Source: Pseudoips prasinana (lineage: Eukaryota > Arthropoda > Insecta > Lepidoptera > Nolidae). From it: a DNA stretch of 64,000 bases. Location: the NCBI GenBank assembly GCA_951640165.1, contig OX621244.1, positions 18,308,001-18,372,000 on the forward strand. The letters are read 5' to 3'. The notes under the pieces are model-generated. The model was not told the DNA's origin, did not search any database, and worked only from the letters and a program-made list of their open reading frames with translations. The position numbers were made by a program, and so were the translations under genes. Shown here in pieces: positions 11,131-21,154 of this stretch. The first letter of the stretch is position 1. Every line of letters starts with the position of its first letter.

Positions 11131-11438
11131 AAGTAAAGTTGTGGCTCTCTGCTGCGCAAAGGACATTTAGAGCTATGCCTTGATTGTGCTTTAGATAAGT
11201 AATTGCATTGACTGTTTTCAATAAAGCTACACGTGGGGCCTGATAGATATGCCATATCGATGGCGGTTTATGCATTTAATCACACATTCAAGTCTATAAA
11301 AGTGATATCAAGTTATCGATGAATAATATTGATATATAGTTGATTTATATTATGATTATATGGGCTTTCTAGTATAAGTATCCAAATGTGGCTAACGTAT
11401 CGTGCAATGTACATACCAGAGTTATGGCATGTTCACTT

Positions 11439-11668
11439 ATCATGTCAGCAGAATGACGTCCACTGCTGGGCAAAAGACTCCCTATAGAATGAAGGGATAT
11501 GCCATAATCGCGCTTGGCAGACGGTTGGCAATCGCAGTTTCATGGTCATTGTTCACAGAAAAACCGTCCGTTCTCTGGTAGGTATTACCTCAGGACGATT
11601 TCTACGCCTCCCACGGAATGAGATGGGGTGATGATATTGTTCGCCGTCACCACATAGCGAATTATATT
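11439..11668 (-). mobile_element. Repeat A retroposon with clean 11-bp TSD
   Basis: On the minus strand it reads GCTATGTGGTGACGGCGAAC, CACCCCATCTCATTCCGTGG, CAATCGCGATTATGGC-like blocks, and ends near GTCAGC-ATGAT. CATGTTCACTT at 11428-11438 and 11669-11679 is an exact direct repeat. This shows that repeat A inserts as a unit. Confidence 0.85.
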
Positions 11669-11744
11669 CATGTTCACTTTGTCATTTGTTGTCCAGTTGG
11701 TTTTCCCTATATACCTTTTGTATAGATATTAATTATATTTACAA

Positions 11745-12044
11745 CTAGCTGTGCCCCGCGCTATTACCCGCGTTAAACTTTATAAACTATCACAGCTCCT
11801 CCCCCGTAAGTGATATGTACCTTATATGTTGACCCAATCTCTTAGTAATGTTCACGCAAAATTTGAAGTAAATCCATGCAGTACCTTTTGGGTTTAGCCC
11901 GGACATACATACATACAAACATACAAAAATTCTAAAACTATGTTTTTGGATTCGATATCGATTGTAGATCACGCCCAAGTATCCTTTTAAAAAAATATTC
12001 AATGTACAGTTTTGACTTTCCTACGATTTTATTATAAGTATAGA
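11745..12044 (-). mobile_element. Complete small Helitron-type element
   Basis: CTAGCTGTGCCCCGCGCTAT at the left, after A 11744, and ATTATAAGTATAGA at the right, before T 12045. The body includes CACAGCTCCTCCCCCGTAAG and CCCGGACATACATACATAC. There is no coding. Relatives lie at 10668 and 63118. Confidence 0.78.
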
Positions 12045-13141
12045 TAATAATGAACATCTGCTAGAGTTGCCGATCTAATAACAGCTACAGGTTTCATACA
12101 CGTACTGACACAATATATGTAGTATAATCTACTATTTTGTGTTTTTGTATTGTTACTTTATTTATATATATAAGTTATGTAAAATGATTAATTACGTACA
12201 TATTACTATTAATAGTTTGAATTTATCGCCAAGATGCGACTCAGAGGTGGGAGCCTGGTGATTTGTAATAAGGTTTTACCTACTATAGACGCCAGTCTCT
12301 CACAAAGGAATGATCGTTTCTTTACCCGTAATTAGTTACACAGTATGTATAAACCTTTATGAAATAAATATTACATTATTATTAATAATAATTATTGGCC
12401 ACCAACTCTCATAAAAGTGTCAGTAAGCCCGTGTCCATGTGTTGATGTCATAGTAGCCCCAAAAGAAAAGACCTGATTTCAATGTGTTTTTCAATTGAAA
12501 GCTAAAGCAAGGGATGGTTAGTTATGTTATTAACATGTTATTTTAAGTTTAGTATAGTTTTTTTATTGAAATCAATTGTTATGATACCGTTAAATCGCTC
12601 GATAACCATTCAGTAACCATTACGGTTCCGATCCGATCCGACAAATCATTCATTACGTCATAATATTGGAGTCGAGTTTTAGTTAACTCACGTAATTTTA
12701 GAACGTTATCTTAAATCAAATAGCTTATTCAATTTATCGTTATTCTATACAAATGTATATTAGTGGTTAAAACTAACTTAATACAAGTTTGAACGCCTAA
12801 GAGTTAGGGCACAGAACTACAATTAAATTCTATTAAAACGACAACGGCAACCTGTAATTAAGCGACAGCATAGAAACGCCTGAAATATCTCTCATTCTTA
12901 TTTGACGGGGCTGGGCTGGAGTTATGAAAGTTTTGTTGCAGTAATTATACGGCCTGGCACAGAGAAGTGGTCGGGCGACGACTGCGACTGTGTCGCGGTG
13001 TCGCAACAATCTGATAGCGTCCTGCGACACTATTAATACGGCCGCGACAAGCGTTTGATTGCGTCCCCGCTGTGAGACGTTTTTATTATATGTTCCATGT
13101 TATATATACGTTTTTGTACAGTCAGGTGCAATGATTGTATT
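12045..13141. other. Unrecognised DNA with a GC-richer stretch
   Basis: No family is recognised. Around 12890-13080 the sequence becomes GC-richer (GTCGGGCGACGACTGCGAC). Short minus-strand frames there resemble nothing I know. Confidence 0.35.
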
Positions 13142-13530
13142 GTATAGTAAGTAAGTATGTGTGGTGTGACTTTGAGAGACAGAATTCGAAATACTGATGT
13201 AAGAGAGCGTTGTGAAAAAGGCATGCTGAGATGGTTTGGCCATTTAGAAAGGATGAATGAAAGAAGATTGACAAAAGAAGTATACCTGGCCTGTGTGAAT
13301 GGGACAACCAGAAGGGGAAGACCACGTCGAACATTCTCTGACCAAATTGGAGATGTTCTCAAGAAAGGGCAGGTCAGAAGTACCCTAAACCGGCGAGCAT
13401 GTATGAAGAATATAATGACAGTAATCGAGGCAAAAGAAGTATGCAAAGATCGTGACAAATGGAAATCCGTTGTCTCTGCCTACCCCTCTGGGAAACAGGC
13501 GTGAGTCTATGTATGTATGTATGTAGGTGC
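13142..13530 (+). pseudogene. 5'-truncated LINE, C-terminus of ORF2 with TGTA tail
   Basis: An open frame of 115 codons (13157-13501) reads [79 protein letters not shown] and [11 protein letters not shown], then stop. The RDRIRN...[11 protein letters not shown]...RRGRP order is the usual far C-terminus of insect RTE-like LINE proteins, downstream of the RT domain. The catalytic motifs are lost. The frame is followed at once by a TGTA/TATG microsatellite (13508-13527), which serves as the 3' tail. It probably produces nothing. Confidence 0.82.
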
Positions 13531-14167
13531 AATTATGTAGCTGATTTCTTTTTTATATTAGATCGCTTTGCCCATTAAAAACTCACACCATGGTAAACAA
13601 AGAAGTGGACTAATACCAAATGCGCGTGGCTATTTCAGTTCATATTTGATGAAGCTCATCTTACGCGTCTCAAAACATGTGATTTCTTTTGTATACACTT
13701 TGCGATATAATTGGTAGCTAACCAGAAGTACCGGGGGAGATCTTTACAGCGCTATACTGGCCTTAAAAGATTTCTTCGTGGAACGGTTAACAGAAAACTA
13801 AGAAATTACCAATTAATATTTGGTATTGATAAATTTTGGAATAATTAGGATTTATTAATTATAAGAAACACACATACTTTTTACTAATAAATAAATAGTT
13901 GAAATAAATATGGTGTAAAAGCAATGGGTCAAAGATAAAAAATTAGGAGATATCAACATTAATGTGCGCTACATATTAAGAACGCATACATTTTGAGGCT
14001 GGCAAAGCGTCGTCGTCCGAGCATAGGGCGTGCATTGGATAGTCAAATATTATTTTGCAGATTTCGTTATACAGGTATAAAGTTTAGGTATATAGTGCAA
14101 AAAACTTAATAAAACAAAACAGTTTTTCTACATGACCAATCTTCCCCTGTTGCATTTTTATTATTGA
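13531..14167. other. No recognisable feature
   Basis: AT-rich DNA without gene or clear repeat signal. Confidence 0.4.
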
Positions 14168-14482
14168 CTAGCTGTGCCCGCGACTTCATCCGCGTGTTAT
14201 TTAGTTTATTTAGTTTTTTTTTTTGAAAAATAAAAGACTTTTTCTAAAATTAAAGTAGCCTAAGTTACTCCTTATTACATCAGCTACCTGCCAGTAAAAG
14301 TCCCGTCAAAATCGGTCCAGCCATTTCAGAGATTAGCCGGAACAAACAGACAGACAGACAGACAAAAATTGTAAAAAATGTTATTTTGGTGTATGTGCCG
14401 TATATATATTCATATTAATGTAGTAAAAACCGGTTATTTCAATATTACAAACAGACACTCCAATTTTATTTATTTGTATAGA
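14168..14482 (-). mobile_element. Complete small Helitron-type element (second family)
   Basis: It opens CTAGCTGTGCCCGCGACTTC after A 14167 and ends TTTATTTGTATAGA before T 14483. The body has AATCGGTCCAGCCATTTCAG, a CAGA repeat run and AAAACCGGTTATTTCAATAT. Both ends obey the TC...CTAG rule on the minus strand. Confidence 0.78.
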
Positions 14483-14845
14483 TATATGGATATGTATAGA
14501 TTATTATGATCTAATAAAGGTTCCGAAGGACCACTTAAGGGACACCGATCGACATATAAAGCTCTGTTTAAATTCCAACCGATATTGCATTATATATTTT
14601 CATTTCATCTTATTAAATGTGTAGCTGATAGTACCTGTACGAGTTTATGAAGAAACTGAGAGATGATAATTATACATCATGTCAAACGCCGATTGATCAG
14701 TGATAAAACATTATACGCTACAGACCGGTTATTGATATGCAAATCAAATTCTAATAAAGCAAAAAATTGTATGTAGCTAAAGATTAAGTACTGGGCCGTT
14801 TTGCTGAATCCTTGTTGATGACAAATATAGTTGCTCGGTTACGTA
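14483..14845. other. No recognisable feature
   Basis: AT-rich sequence between a Helitron and a MITE. Confidence 0.4.
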
Positions 14846-14973
14846 CAGACGCCAGCATATCAAGCTACCCCAATCTGTCAAATTTATCCAATTGAAAGTG
14901 AACCTTATACTTATGTAAGAAAGTCGAAAATCTATAAAAGAAATTTGATAGATTGGGGTAGCTGAATTTGCTG
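14846..14973. mobile_element. Fold-back MITE with eroded right end
   Basis: The left repeat CAGACGCCAGCATATCAAGC is intact after TA at 14844-14845. The right repeat ends GCTGAATTTGCTG before TA and has lost several bases of the GGCGTCTG terminus. Confidence 0.8.
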
Positions 14974-15369
14974 TACCTACATGCTAATGATGACAACTAT
15001 TACTGGTTACCATAGAACATACAACGTTAATCAAACAGTAAGATAATGTTTGATTGCCTCTGATAAATGTATCATACCAGTACTACTGAACTTGCAAACT
15101 TGGATACTGTAATAAGTTTTAATTATAGCGTAATTAATGAGATGGCTAAATAAGATATCCGTTGCGTATGAAACGTACATATATCCAATTAGCAATAGTT
15201 GTTTATCAACATTTGAAGTAAGATACATTTAGACTTGTATTATATTACGATAAACACACATTATAAGCACAATAATTAACCAATGGCCGGACGTCATTGA
15301 TTGACGCCATGTGTTTTTGCTAATAAGAGTTATGAGCCAGTAGATATAGGTGTATCTACTGCTATCTTA
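14974..15369. other. No recognisable feature
   Basis: AT-rich DNA. The last three bases (TTA, 15367-15369) are the left target duplication of the element that follows. Confidence 0.4.
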
Positions 15370-15460
15370 GGGCCTATGCACACCACGTTTTTTAAACGTG
15401 CCGTGGTCGCGCGTTTTAGAAACGCGTGTTGACGACGGCTTTTATGCGACCAGCGCAAGC

Positions 15461-16765
15461 GGGTGGTGGTGGTGTTCATAGATTTTAAAAAAGCGTTTGA
15501 TACCCTTGAACACCATCAACTCCTTCAAGCCATGGAGGAATGTGGGGTCTCGGGTCCACTAAATAAGTGGCTCCGCGCTTATCTTACTGGTAGAACGCTG
15601 CACACTGTCGTCGATGGTGTGAGGGGTGACCACTCACATATCAGCTGTGGCGTGCCGACCGGCTCAGTATTCGGCCCCATCGGATACATAATGCACGTTA
15701 ATAGCATGTGCAATGTCGTTAAAAACTGTCGTATCTACATGTATGCGGACGACACTTGTTTATTATATATGGATAAAGATTTAAATGTAATAGAAAACAA
15801 TATTCAGGAAGATCTAACAAATATCATAAAATGGGCGCACGATAATGGTATTATTATTAATTTAAATAAAACCAAATGTATGCATATTCACTCTCCATAT
15901 CATAAAGTTAGAACTCGTGAACCATGCATAATTGGTCACGGCTATGAATGTTTGCACAGAGGTTCTGTTTCATGTACCTGCGAAAGGGTTGAGGTGGTGG
16001 GGGAGTACAAGTATCTCGGCCTGGTCATAGACAGTAGTTTCTCGTGGAAAACACATATTACAGTTTTATGTAATAAACTAAGGTCAGTACTTGTAAAATT
16101 CCATCACCTGAGTAGCATATTGGACAGGGCGACCATGTATTTAGTCTACTATGCACTGGTAGACTCGCTGCTTTCTTATGGACTGGCGAGTTATGGTCGT
16201 ACATTCAAAACCTATTTGGATAAATTGAAATCGTTACAGATAAGATTTATGAAATTTTTAGTTGACAAAAATACAAAACGCCTTTGTAGAAATACAGATT
16301 ATGAACATTTATTTCTAAAATGTAAAATGCTTCCAGTCCATGAGAAAGTCCAGCTACTAATAGCTGTTGAACAGTTCTGTAGCGATGAATTTAAGATCCG
16401 GATATCACGTACAAGGCCCAGTAGAACAAATAATATATTGAAGATCCCCACGTATACCAACTATTTTGGTAAAAGACACAGAAGTTATGTGGTCCCTAAA
16501 CTTTATAATAAATTTCCCCTAGCTCTTATTAATAATGTAAACCTGACTCAAAACATGTTCAAGAACAAAGTTCAAAAGTTTCTTTTAAATTGTGTAGAAA
16601 ATGACATTATATCTGTAAATAGTGCCTAAGTAAACAATTGATGTATTAAAATTGGATAAAGGGAGCTTCATCTGCCAACAAACTGCTATGCAGTTTGGCA
16701 GAAGTATATTATAAATGTAAAGAAGTATGTTACTTGTGAATAAACATTTTTTCATTTTTTTTTAA
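15461..16765 (+). pseudogene. 5'-truncated LINE reverse transcriptase (CR1/L2/Daphne group?)
   Basis: The 388-codon frame 15463-16629 starts in RT motif A (VFIDFKKAFDTLEHHQLLQA), passes the altered motif B GVPTGSVFGP (family consensus GVPQGSVLGP), and reaches motif C YADDTCLLY at about residue 95. VGEYKYLGLVIDSSFSWKTH and LVYYALVDSLLSYGLASYGR, in the thumb/connection region, follow. Upstream motifs, endonuclease and ORF1 are missing. The 3' UTR contains a stem-loop (CTGCCAACAAACTGC / GCAGTTTGGCAG, 16671-16701), an AATAAA signal near 16739, and a T/A-rich end. The catalytic aspartates are present, but the Gln-to-Thr change in motif B and the truncation make activity unlikely. The long open frame suggests a fairly young insertion. 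Clade is inferred only from overall motif style. Confidence 0.85.
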
Positions 16766-16797
16766 TTTTCATTTTTTTATCCTACAAAGCAGTTTGT

Positions 16798-17344
16798 TAG
16801 GGTTCCGTAGCCAAATGGCAAAAAACGAAACCCAGATTCGTCATGTCTGTCTGTCTGTCCGTCTGTATGTCACAGCCACTTTTTTCCGAAACTATAAGAG
16901 CTGTACTGTTGAAACTTGGTAAGTAGATGTATTATGTGAACCGCGTTAAGATTTTCACACAAAAATAAAACATAGAAACTCAAAAATGTTTTTCATCGTA
17001 CCCATACACTTGGGTATGGTGGTATCAGTGGATAGGTCTTCAAAAATGATATTGAGGTTCCTAATATCATTTTACTCTTAACTGCGCGAGAAACACTTCG
17101 TGGAAAAATGAGTGTCCCCCCCCTGTAACTTCTAAAATAAGAGAATAATAAAACTAAAAAAAATATATGATGTACATTACCATGTAAACTAACAACGAAA
17201 ATTGGTTTGAACGAGATCTAGTAAGTAGTTTTTTTTAATGCGTCACAAATCGTTAACCGCAATTTACCTTTCATTTAAGCAACTGAAATACTTGCTGCTG
17301 CGGAACCCTTCATGGGCGAGTCCAACTCGCACTTGGCCGGTTTT
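16798..17344 (+). mobile_element. GGTTCCGTA...CTTGGCCGG repeat element, copy 1
   Basis: Starts TAGGGTTCCGTAGCCAAATG, has a (GTCT)n/CTGT run, AACTATAAGAGCTGTACTG, GTGTCCCCCCCCTGTAACTT, and ends CAACTCGCACTTGGCCGG. A second long copy is at 43343-43920. It is non-coding, common in Lepidoptera, and its mobility class is unclear to me. Confidence 0.82.
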
Positions 17345-17440
17345 ATTGTTTGTATCGATACAAACGCGATGTTAACGCACGTGTGTATCGCTACAAACGA
17401 GAGTAACGGCGCACTTAAAAAACGCGGTGTGCATAGGCCC

Positions 17441-18027
17441 TTAGTGTTACACTAATATATGTCAATAAAGTGCACCACAAAATACCTGCAAGGGCAAACC
17501 TCAGAATCCTCTGATTACTATGATTTATTTTGTTGGCAGTTGTGTGATTTAACCATTTGAGGCCTTCACTGCTTCACCGGACAATAGAGACGAGAGTTTA
17601 CTTTAGCCATCTAGCAAATAAGCTAAGTAGCTGCACCGGAGGTCACCCCTTTTGGGGATCGAACTTCTTCTCCGGGTTACTGACAGGAGGTGCATGAGCA
17701 ACTGTTGCTCTACGTTAATACGCGAAGACGTGGGCCTCCCATCCGATTGAGGATCGGAGAAGCCATTTCATTGGTACGAATGCAAATAAAGGGTCCTGGA
17801 GGACGCTGGTGGTCGCGGTGCGTAATCTCGACCGTTCGTACGATATATCGCAATGTATGTAGTATAACGTAATTGATCGCGATATCACCAAATAGCTTGG
17901 TTAGTGAGTGGCCCAGTCTAAGAATTGTTTGAATGCTTGCTTCATCCAATTCTTGATAGCAGGCAATTATAGATAGGCATGAAGGTTTTTGTTGCGGACG
18001 TACCACGGCACGTGTTGGCGCCAGAAG
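17441..18027. other. Unrecognised moderately GC-rich DNA
   Basis: CACCCCTTTTGGGGATCGAA and GGATCGGAGAAGCC stand out, and a minus-strand frame of 98 codons covers 17710-18006. I recognise no domain in it. It may be the inner part of the repeat D element that follows, or low-copy sequence. Confidence 0.3.
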
Positions 18028-18238
18028 CTCTCACTGGTCTGTAAGTGATCGGCGAGGTTAATTAAGCTCACCTTCAGACGACAGACGGTCAGAGATAGGT
18101 GACCGCTAAAATAGTGTAATTTCTGAGCGTCTCCGTGCTTCGGACGGCACATTAGCCGTTGGTTACGTTTGCTGGTCATTAGATAACAGTAGTTCAACCA
18201 TATCAGAGGCCTACTGAGCGGCTTGAACAACTCTCACG
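18028..18238 (-). repeat. Repeat D copy
   Basis: CTGAGCGTCTCCGTGCTTCG, GGCACATTAGCCGTTGGTTA and GAGCGGCTTGAACAACTCTC are the reverse complement of blocks seen at 19038, 47700, 52745, 58567 and 62850. The family is non-coding and unclassified. Confidence 0.75.
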
Positions 18239-18284
18239 CTAGACAATCCACTGCTAATAGGTACGACAAGTAGTAAGTAATGTG

Positions 18285-18339
18285 TGAATTTAGGAGGCAA
18301 TGGAAGTGGAGGCAGATTACGCTCTGCTTGGAGTTGCTC
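18285..18339. repeat. Left direct repeat flanking an RTE insertion
   Basis: GAATTTAGGAGGCAATGGAA through CAGATTACGCTCTG to AGTTGCTC. It recurs at 18728-18779 with a 3-base indel and two substitutions. This looks like an unusually long target-site duplication. Confidence 0.85.
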
Positions 18340-18727
18340 ATCATCATCATCATATCGCCCGAAAGACGTACACTGCTGGACAAATGCCTCCCCCAAAGAT
18401 CTCCACAATTGCCGGTCTTGCGCTATTCGCATCCAGCAGTTTCCAGCGACCCGCACAAGATCATCAGTCCATCTTGTAGGGGACCTGCCCACGCTGCGTC
18501 TTCATGTTCGTGGTCGCCACTCCAGAACCTTTCTGCCCCAACGGCCGTCGGTTCTACGAGCTATGTGCCCCGCCCACTGCCACTTCAGTTTTGCAATTCT
18601 TCGGGCTATGTCGGTGACTTTGGTTCGCCTGCGGATTTGGACATTTCTGATTCGATCCCGCAGGGAAACTCCGAGCATAGCCCTCTCCATTGCTCTTTGG
18701 GTGACCTTGAGCCTTCTGATAAATTAT
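18340..18727 (-). pseudogene. 5'-truncated RTE LINE, ORF C-terminus and GAT tail
   Basis: On the minus strand the frames give MERAMLGVSLRDRIRN, RRTKVTDIARRIAKLKWQW, AGHIARRTDGRWGRKVLEW, then, after a break, MGRSPTRWTDDLVRVAGNCW, RIAQDRQLWRSLGEAFVQQ and TSFG, followed by (GAT)n. This is the extreme C-terminus of RTE-clade endonuclease/reverse transcriptases as I know them from butterflies (the HmRTE type). A frame disruption near 18495 separates the two blocks. The endonuclease and RT domains are absent. The same tail occurs at 4529, 10784, 25990 and 44658, so this was the most active LINE lineage represented here. Confidence 0.88.
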
Positions 18728-18779
18728 GAATTTAGGAGGCAATGGAAGTGGCAGATTACGCTCTGATTGCAGTTGCTCG
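18728..18779. repeat. Right direct repeat flanking the RTE insertion
   Basis: Partner of 18285-18339. It lacks the AGG of the left copy and differs at two other positions. Confidence 0.85.
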
Positions 18780-19037
18780 TTGAAGCTTAAATACGACGAT
18801 GACACTACTTCGACGTTCATGAGATTAGGGATTAAATATTTTAATGTTAAATAAAATGTATATGATATATCATCCATCAGAGGGACACATTTATTTATGG
18901 GTTTAATTAGTTCTATGCAAAATTGCCATAAATGAATGGTCCAGAAATATGCTTCATTTATCTATACCATTGTGATTTTTATTTTGAGGTTTTTTAGTAA
19001 TTGGCCGACGTTTAGAGGGTATTAACTTACTTATCGT
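18780..19037. other. No recognisable feature
   Basis: AT-rich DNA between the RTE fragment and a repeat D copy. Confidence 0.4.
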
Positions 19038-19265
19038 ATGGGTAGTGGTTACCTTAGTGTCAGAGTTGTTCAAGCCGCCCAGTACGCATCTGACACAGTT
19101 TAACGACTGTTGTATAATGACTACAACCGGGACCGACAGCTTAAGGTGCCCTCCGAAGCACGGAGACGCTCAGAAGTCAAACTACTTTGCTGGTCACCCA
19201 TCTGCGGACTGACCTTGAGCCTAGTTGCTTAACCTCGCCTGTCGCTTACGGACCGGTAAAGCATG
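19038..19265 (+). repeat. Repeat D copy
   Basis: Contains GTGTCAGAGTTGTTCAAGCC, GACTACAACCGGGACCGACA, CTCCGAAGCACGGAGACGCT and GCTTACGGACCGGTAAAGC. It is the opposite orientation of the copy at 18028. Confidence 0.8.
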
Positions 19266-19269
19266 TGCA

Positions 19270-19455
19270 AGCAGGTGTGTATAGCCGTCTGTTTTGCACC
19301 TGACCCACTTTCGAGTGGTGTTAGCTCTATAGTCCTATCAGATCACGAGAGTGAGAGAATATAGAGTGCCCTTGTGTTTGCACACACTGTCCCATGCAGA
19401 TGGATAGTCTTCTGTGAGACCAAATTTCGTCTCTACCGAAATTCGACCAGAATTA
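19270..19455 (+). mobile_element. SINE-E 3' fragment
   Basis: TCACGAGAGTGAGAGAATAT, GTGCCCTTGTGTTTGCACAC and GCAGATGG-TAGTCT match the 3' half of the SINE-E copies at 20268 and 33720. The tRNA-like head is missing. Confidence 0.65.
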
Positions 19456-19700
19456 TATTATTGGTTTTATTATTCAACCATATTTAAAAATCATTTACAA
19501 ATACAAAAATGTTTTATTTTATCTCCACAAATTACAAAGTATTTTAACAAAAATAGTGTTGACAAACTATAGAGTGTAATATGTAACTCGTGGGAGATCT
19601 GGAGTCATAACTAAGCCGAGGCCTGTATTTTAGCACTCTAGGCCTCCCAAAATAAGTACTTTATTATTGTCAACGTACAGGTTGTACATAACCGTGTTGA

Positions 19701-19741
19701 GTGTGTGTGTGCGTGTGTGTGTGTGGAGTGTGTGTGTGTAT
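19701..19741. repeat. (TG)n microsatellite
   Basis: Nearly uninterrupted GT/TG dinucleotides with two single-base interruptions. Confidence 0.92.
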
Positions 19742-20267
19742 GACACAATATATCATCATAAGTATCCATTAATATATTGTATTTATTTATTTTGTTTAGA
19801 ATGTTACGTCAATGTACTCAGTAACAACCAGCGAATTAGTTTGTATGATATATTCTATTAATTTTATTAGTTCCACTTCGTGTTCCTTTTTAATAAGAAT
19901 CGTATAATTAATTAAATTCAATATGGCATTGAATTAATATGCGAGGCTGATTCATTTTCTATCTGACTCATAGAGCTTCCACCTACATACTTTTTTCAGA
20001 GGTCTTGTGTACCCGTTCATTTTGATCGACCTGTTTCGAACAAGCTTATTGGTTATTACGAGGTCTAGCCAAAAATCTTATTAATCAGCTTAAGTTATTA
20101 TTTTTATCTAGAATAAATATAAAAACATTAACGACCCTAACAATTGTCTAATAATTGCCTGCCTGCTTAAATATTACCTTGATGTTTTTAAAAGTCTGGC
20201 TAGTATGTTATATCATTTTATGTTAATTGGAGCTTAAATTTTTCGACTGCTTCGTTGGTTAGTAGTG
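19742..20267. other. No recognisable feature
   Basis: AT-rich DNA. 19456-19700 is likewise unremarkable. Confidence 0.4.
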
Positions 20268-20605
20268 GTTCAATTGAAGTTGGTAGTGTGTTCAACCGCA
20301 GATGAGTTCCTGGGTTTAAATCCCGGGTCGGGCCAAAAAGTGATTTTGGGACTTTTCCTTAAAAAGTAATTTCTCAGTATCAGCCCGAAGTCTGGAAGTC
20401 TCTGAGAGCACGTAAAGCTGTCGGTCCTGTACCTGACTTCTTTCCGGTCGTGTCGCTAGACGTCCCATCGGATCATGAGAGTGATGGAATAGAAAGTGCC
20501 CCTGTGTTTGCGCACACACTTGGGCACTATAATATGTCCTGCGCAATTGGCTAGTCTCCATTGAGACTCGCCGCCGTGGCGAAAATTCGGTCGGGAGGAC
20601 ATTAA
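20268..20605 (+). mobile_element. SINE-E copy
   Basis: A tRNA-like head with B-box region GGGTTTAAATCCCGGGTCGG, then AGCCCGAAGTCTGG, CACTATAATATGTCCTGCGC, CGCCGCCGTGGCGAAAATTC and GGAGGACATTAATTAATTAA at the end. It is longer and more complete than the copy at 33720. Confidence 0.82.
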
Positions 20606-20798
20606 TTAATTAAATTTATCCGGAATATTTTAAGCTAAACGTATGTTATCCTGCTATTAGATAAAAAGTTGAAAATGTTCGTACCCTGATATCAAAAGAT
20701 TCGCATTAATTGCTCTTGGATATCAAATATATATTATGTAACTTTGATAAGTCATACATATGAGCAATTAAAGAACAGATAGCATGTAAATCTAGTTT
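20606..20798. other. No recognisable feature
   Basis: Short AT-rich gap. Confidence 0.4.
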
Positions 20799-21154
20799 TT
20801 AGGGTTCCGAGACAAAAGGGTAAAACGGAACCCTATTACTAAGAGTCCAATGTCTGTCAGTCTGTCCGTCTGTCACCAGGCTGTATTTCATGAACCATGA
20901 TAGTAATACTTGAAATTTTCACAGATCATGTATTTTATTTGCCGCTAGAACATCAGATGCAAAAAAATAGAATAAGATAAATATTTAAGGGGGCTCCTAA
21001 TTGGTCGTTTCTGCTCGATATAACGGCAACAGATAGACGCTTCAAATATTAACAGAACATTAATTATATATTCACTTTAAAAATAAATAATTGAATTAAA
21101 ATCACCAAACGTGATTTTTTTGGTCGTTTTTATAGATAATAGTACGGAACCCTT
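20799..21154 (+). mobile_element. GGTTCCG repeat element, second subtype
   Basis: TTAGGGTTCCGAGACAAAAG, GGAACCCTATTACTAAGAGT, CTGTCACCAGGCTGTATTTC and GAAATTTTCACAGATCATGT; it ends near ATAGTACGGAACCCTTC. It shares the opening with the copies at 16798 and 43343 but not the body. It is cut off before the usual CTTGGCCGG end. Confidence 0.75.

Larger units (their letters stand above)
15370..17440. mobile_element. Harbinger-like TIR element filled by two later insertions
   Basis: The left end GGGCCTATGCACACCACGTT is mirrored by the right end (GGTGTGCATAGGCCC at 17426-17440). TTA at 15367-15369 and 17441-17443 is the 3-bp duplication expected of PIF/Harbinger elements. Only about 95 bp at each side belongs to it: left with CGTGGTCGCGCG, right with TATCGATACAAACGCGAT and the mirrored GTGTGTATCGCTACAAACGA. 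No transposase is seen, so it was a MITE before being interrupted. Confidence 0.78.

Noticed and set aside
13157..13504. Small host gene of 115 codons
   Set aside because: RDRIRN...[11 protein letters not shown]...RRGRP is a LINE ORF2 C-terminus followed directly by a TGTA microsatellite tail.
18280..18877. Plus-strand frames of 149-160 codons and a minus frame of 107 codons
   Set aside because: They are antisense or shifted readings over the RTE fragment. Only the minus-strand RTE frames match a known protein family.
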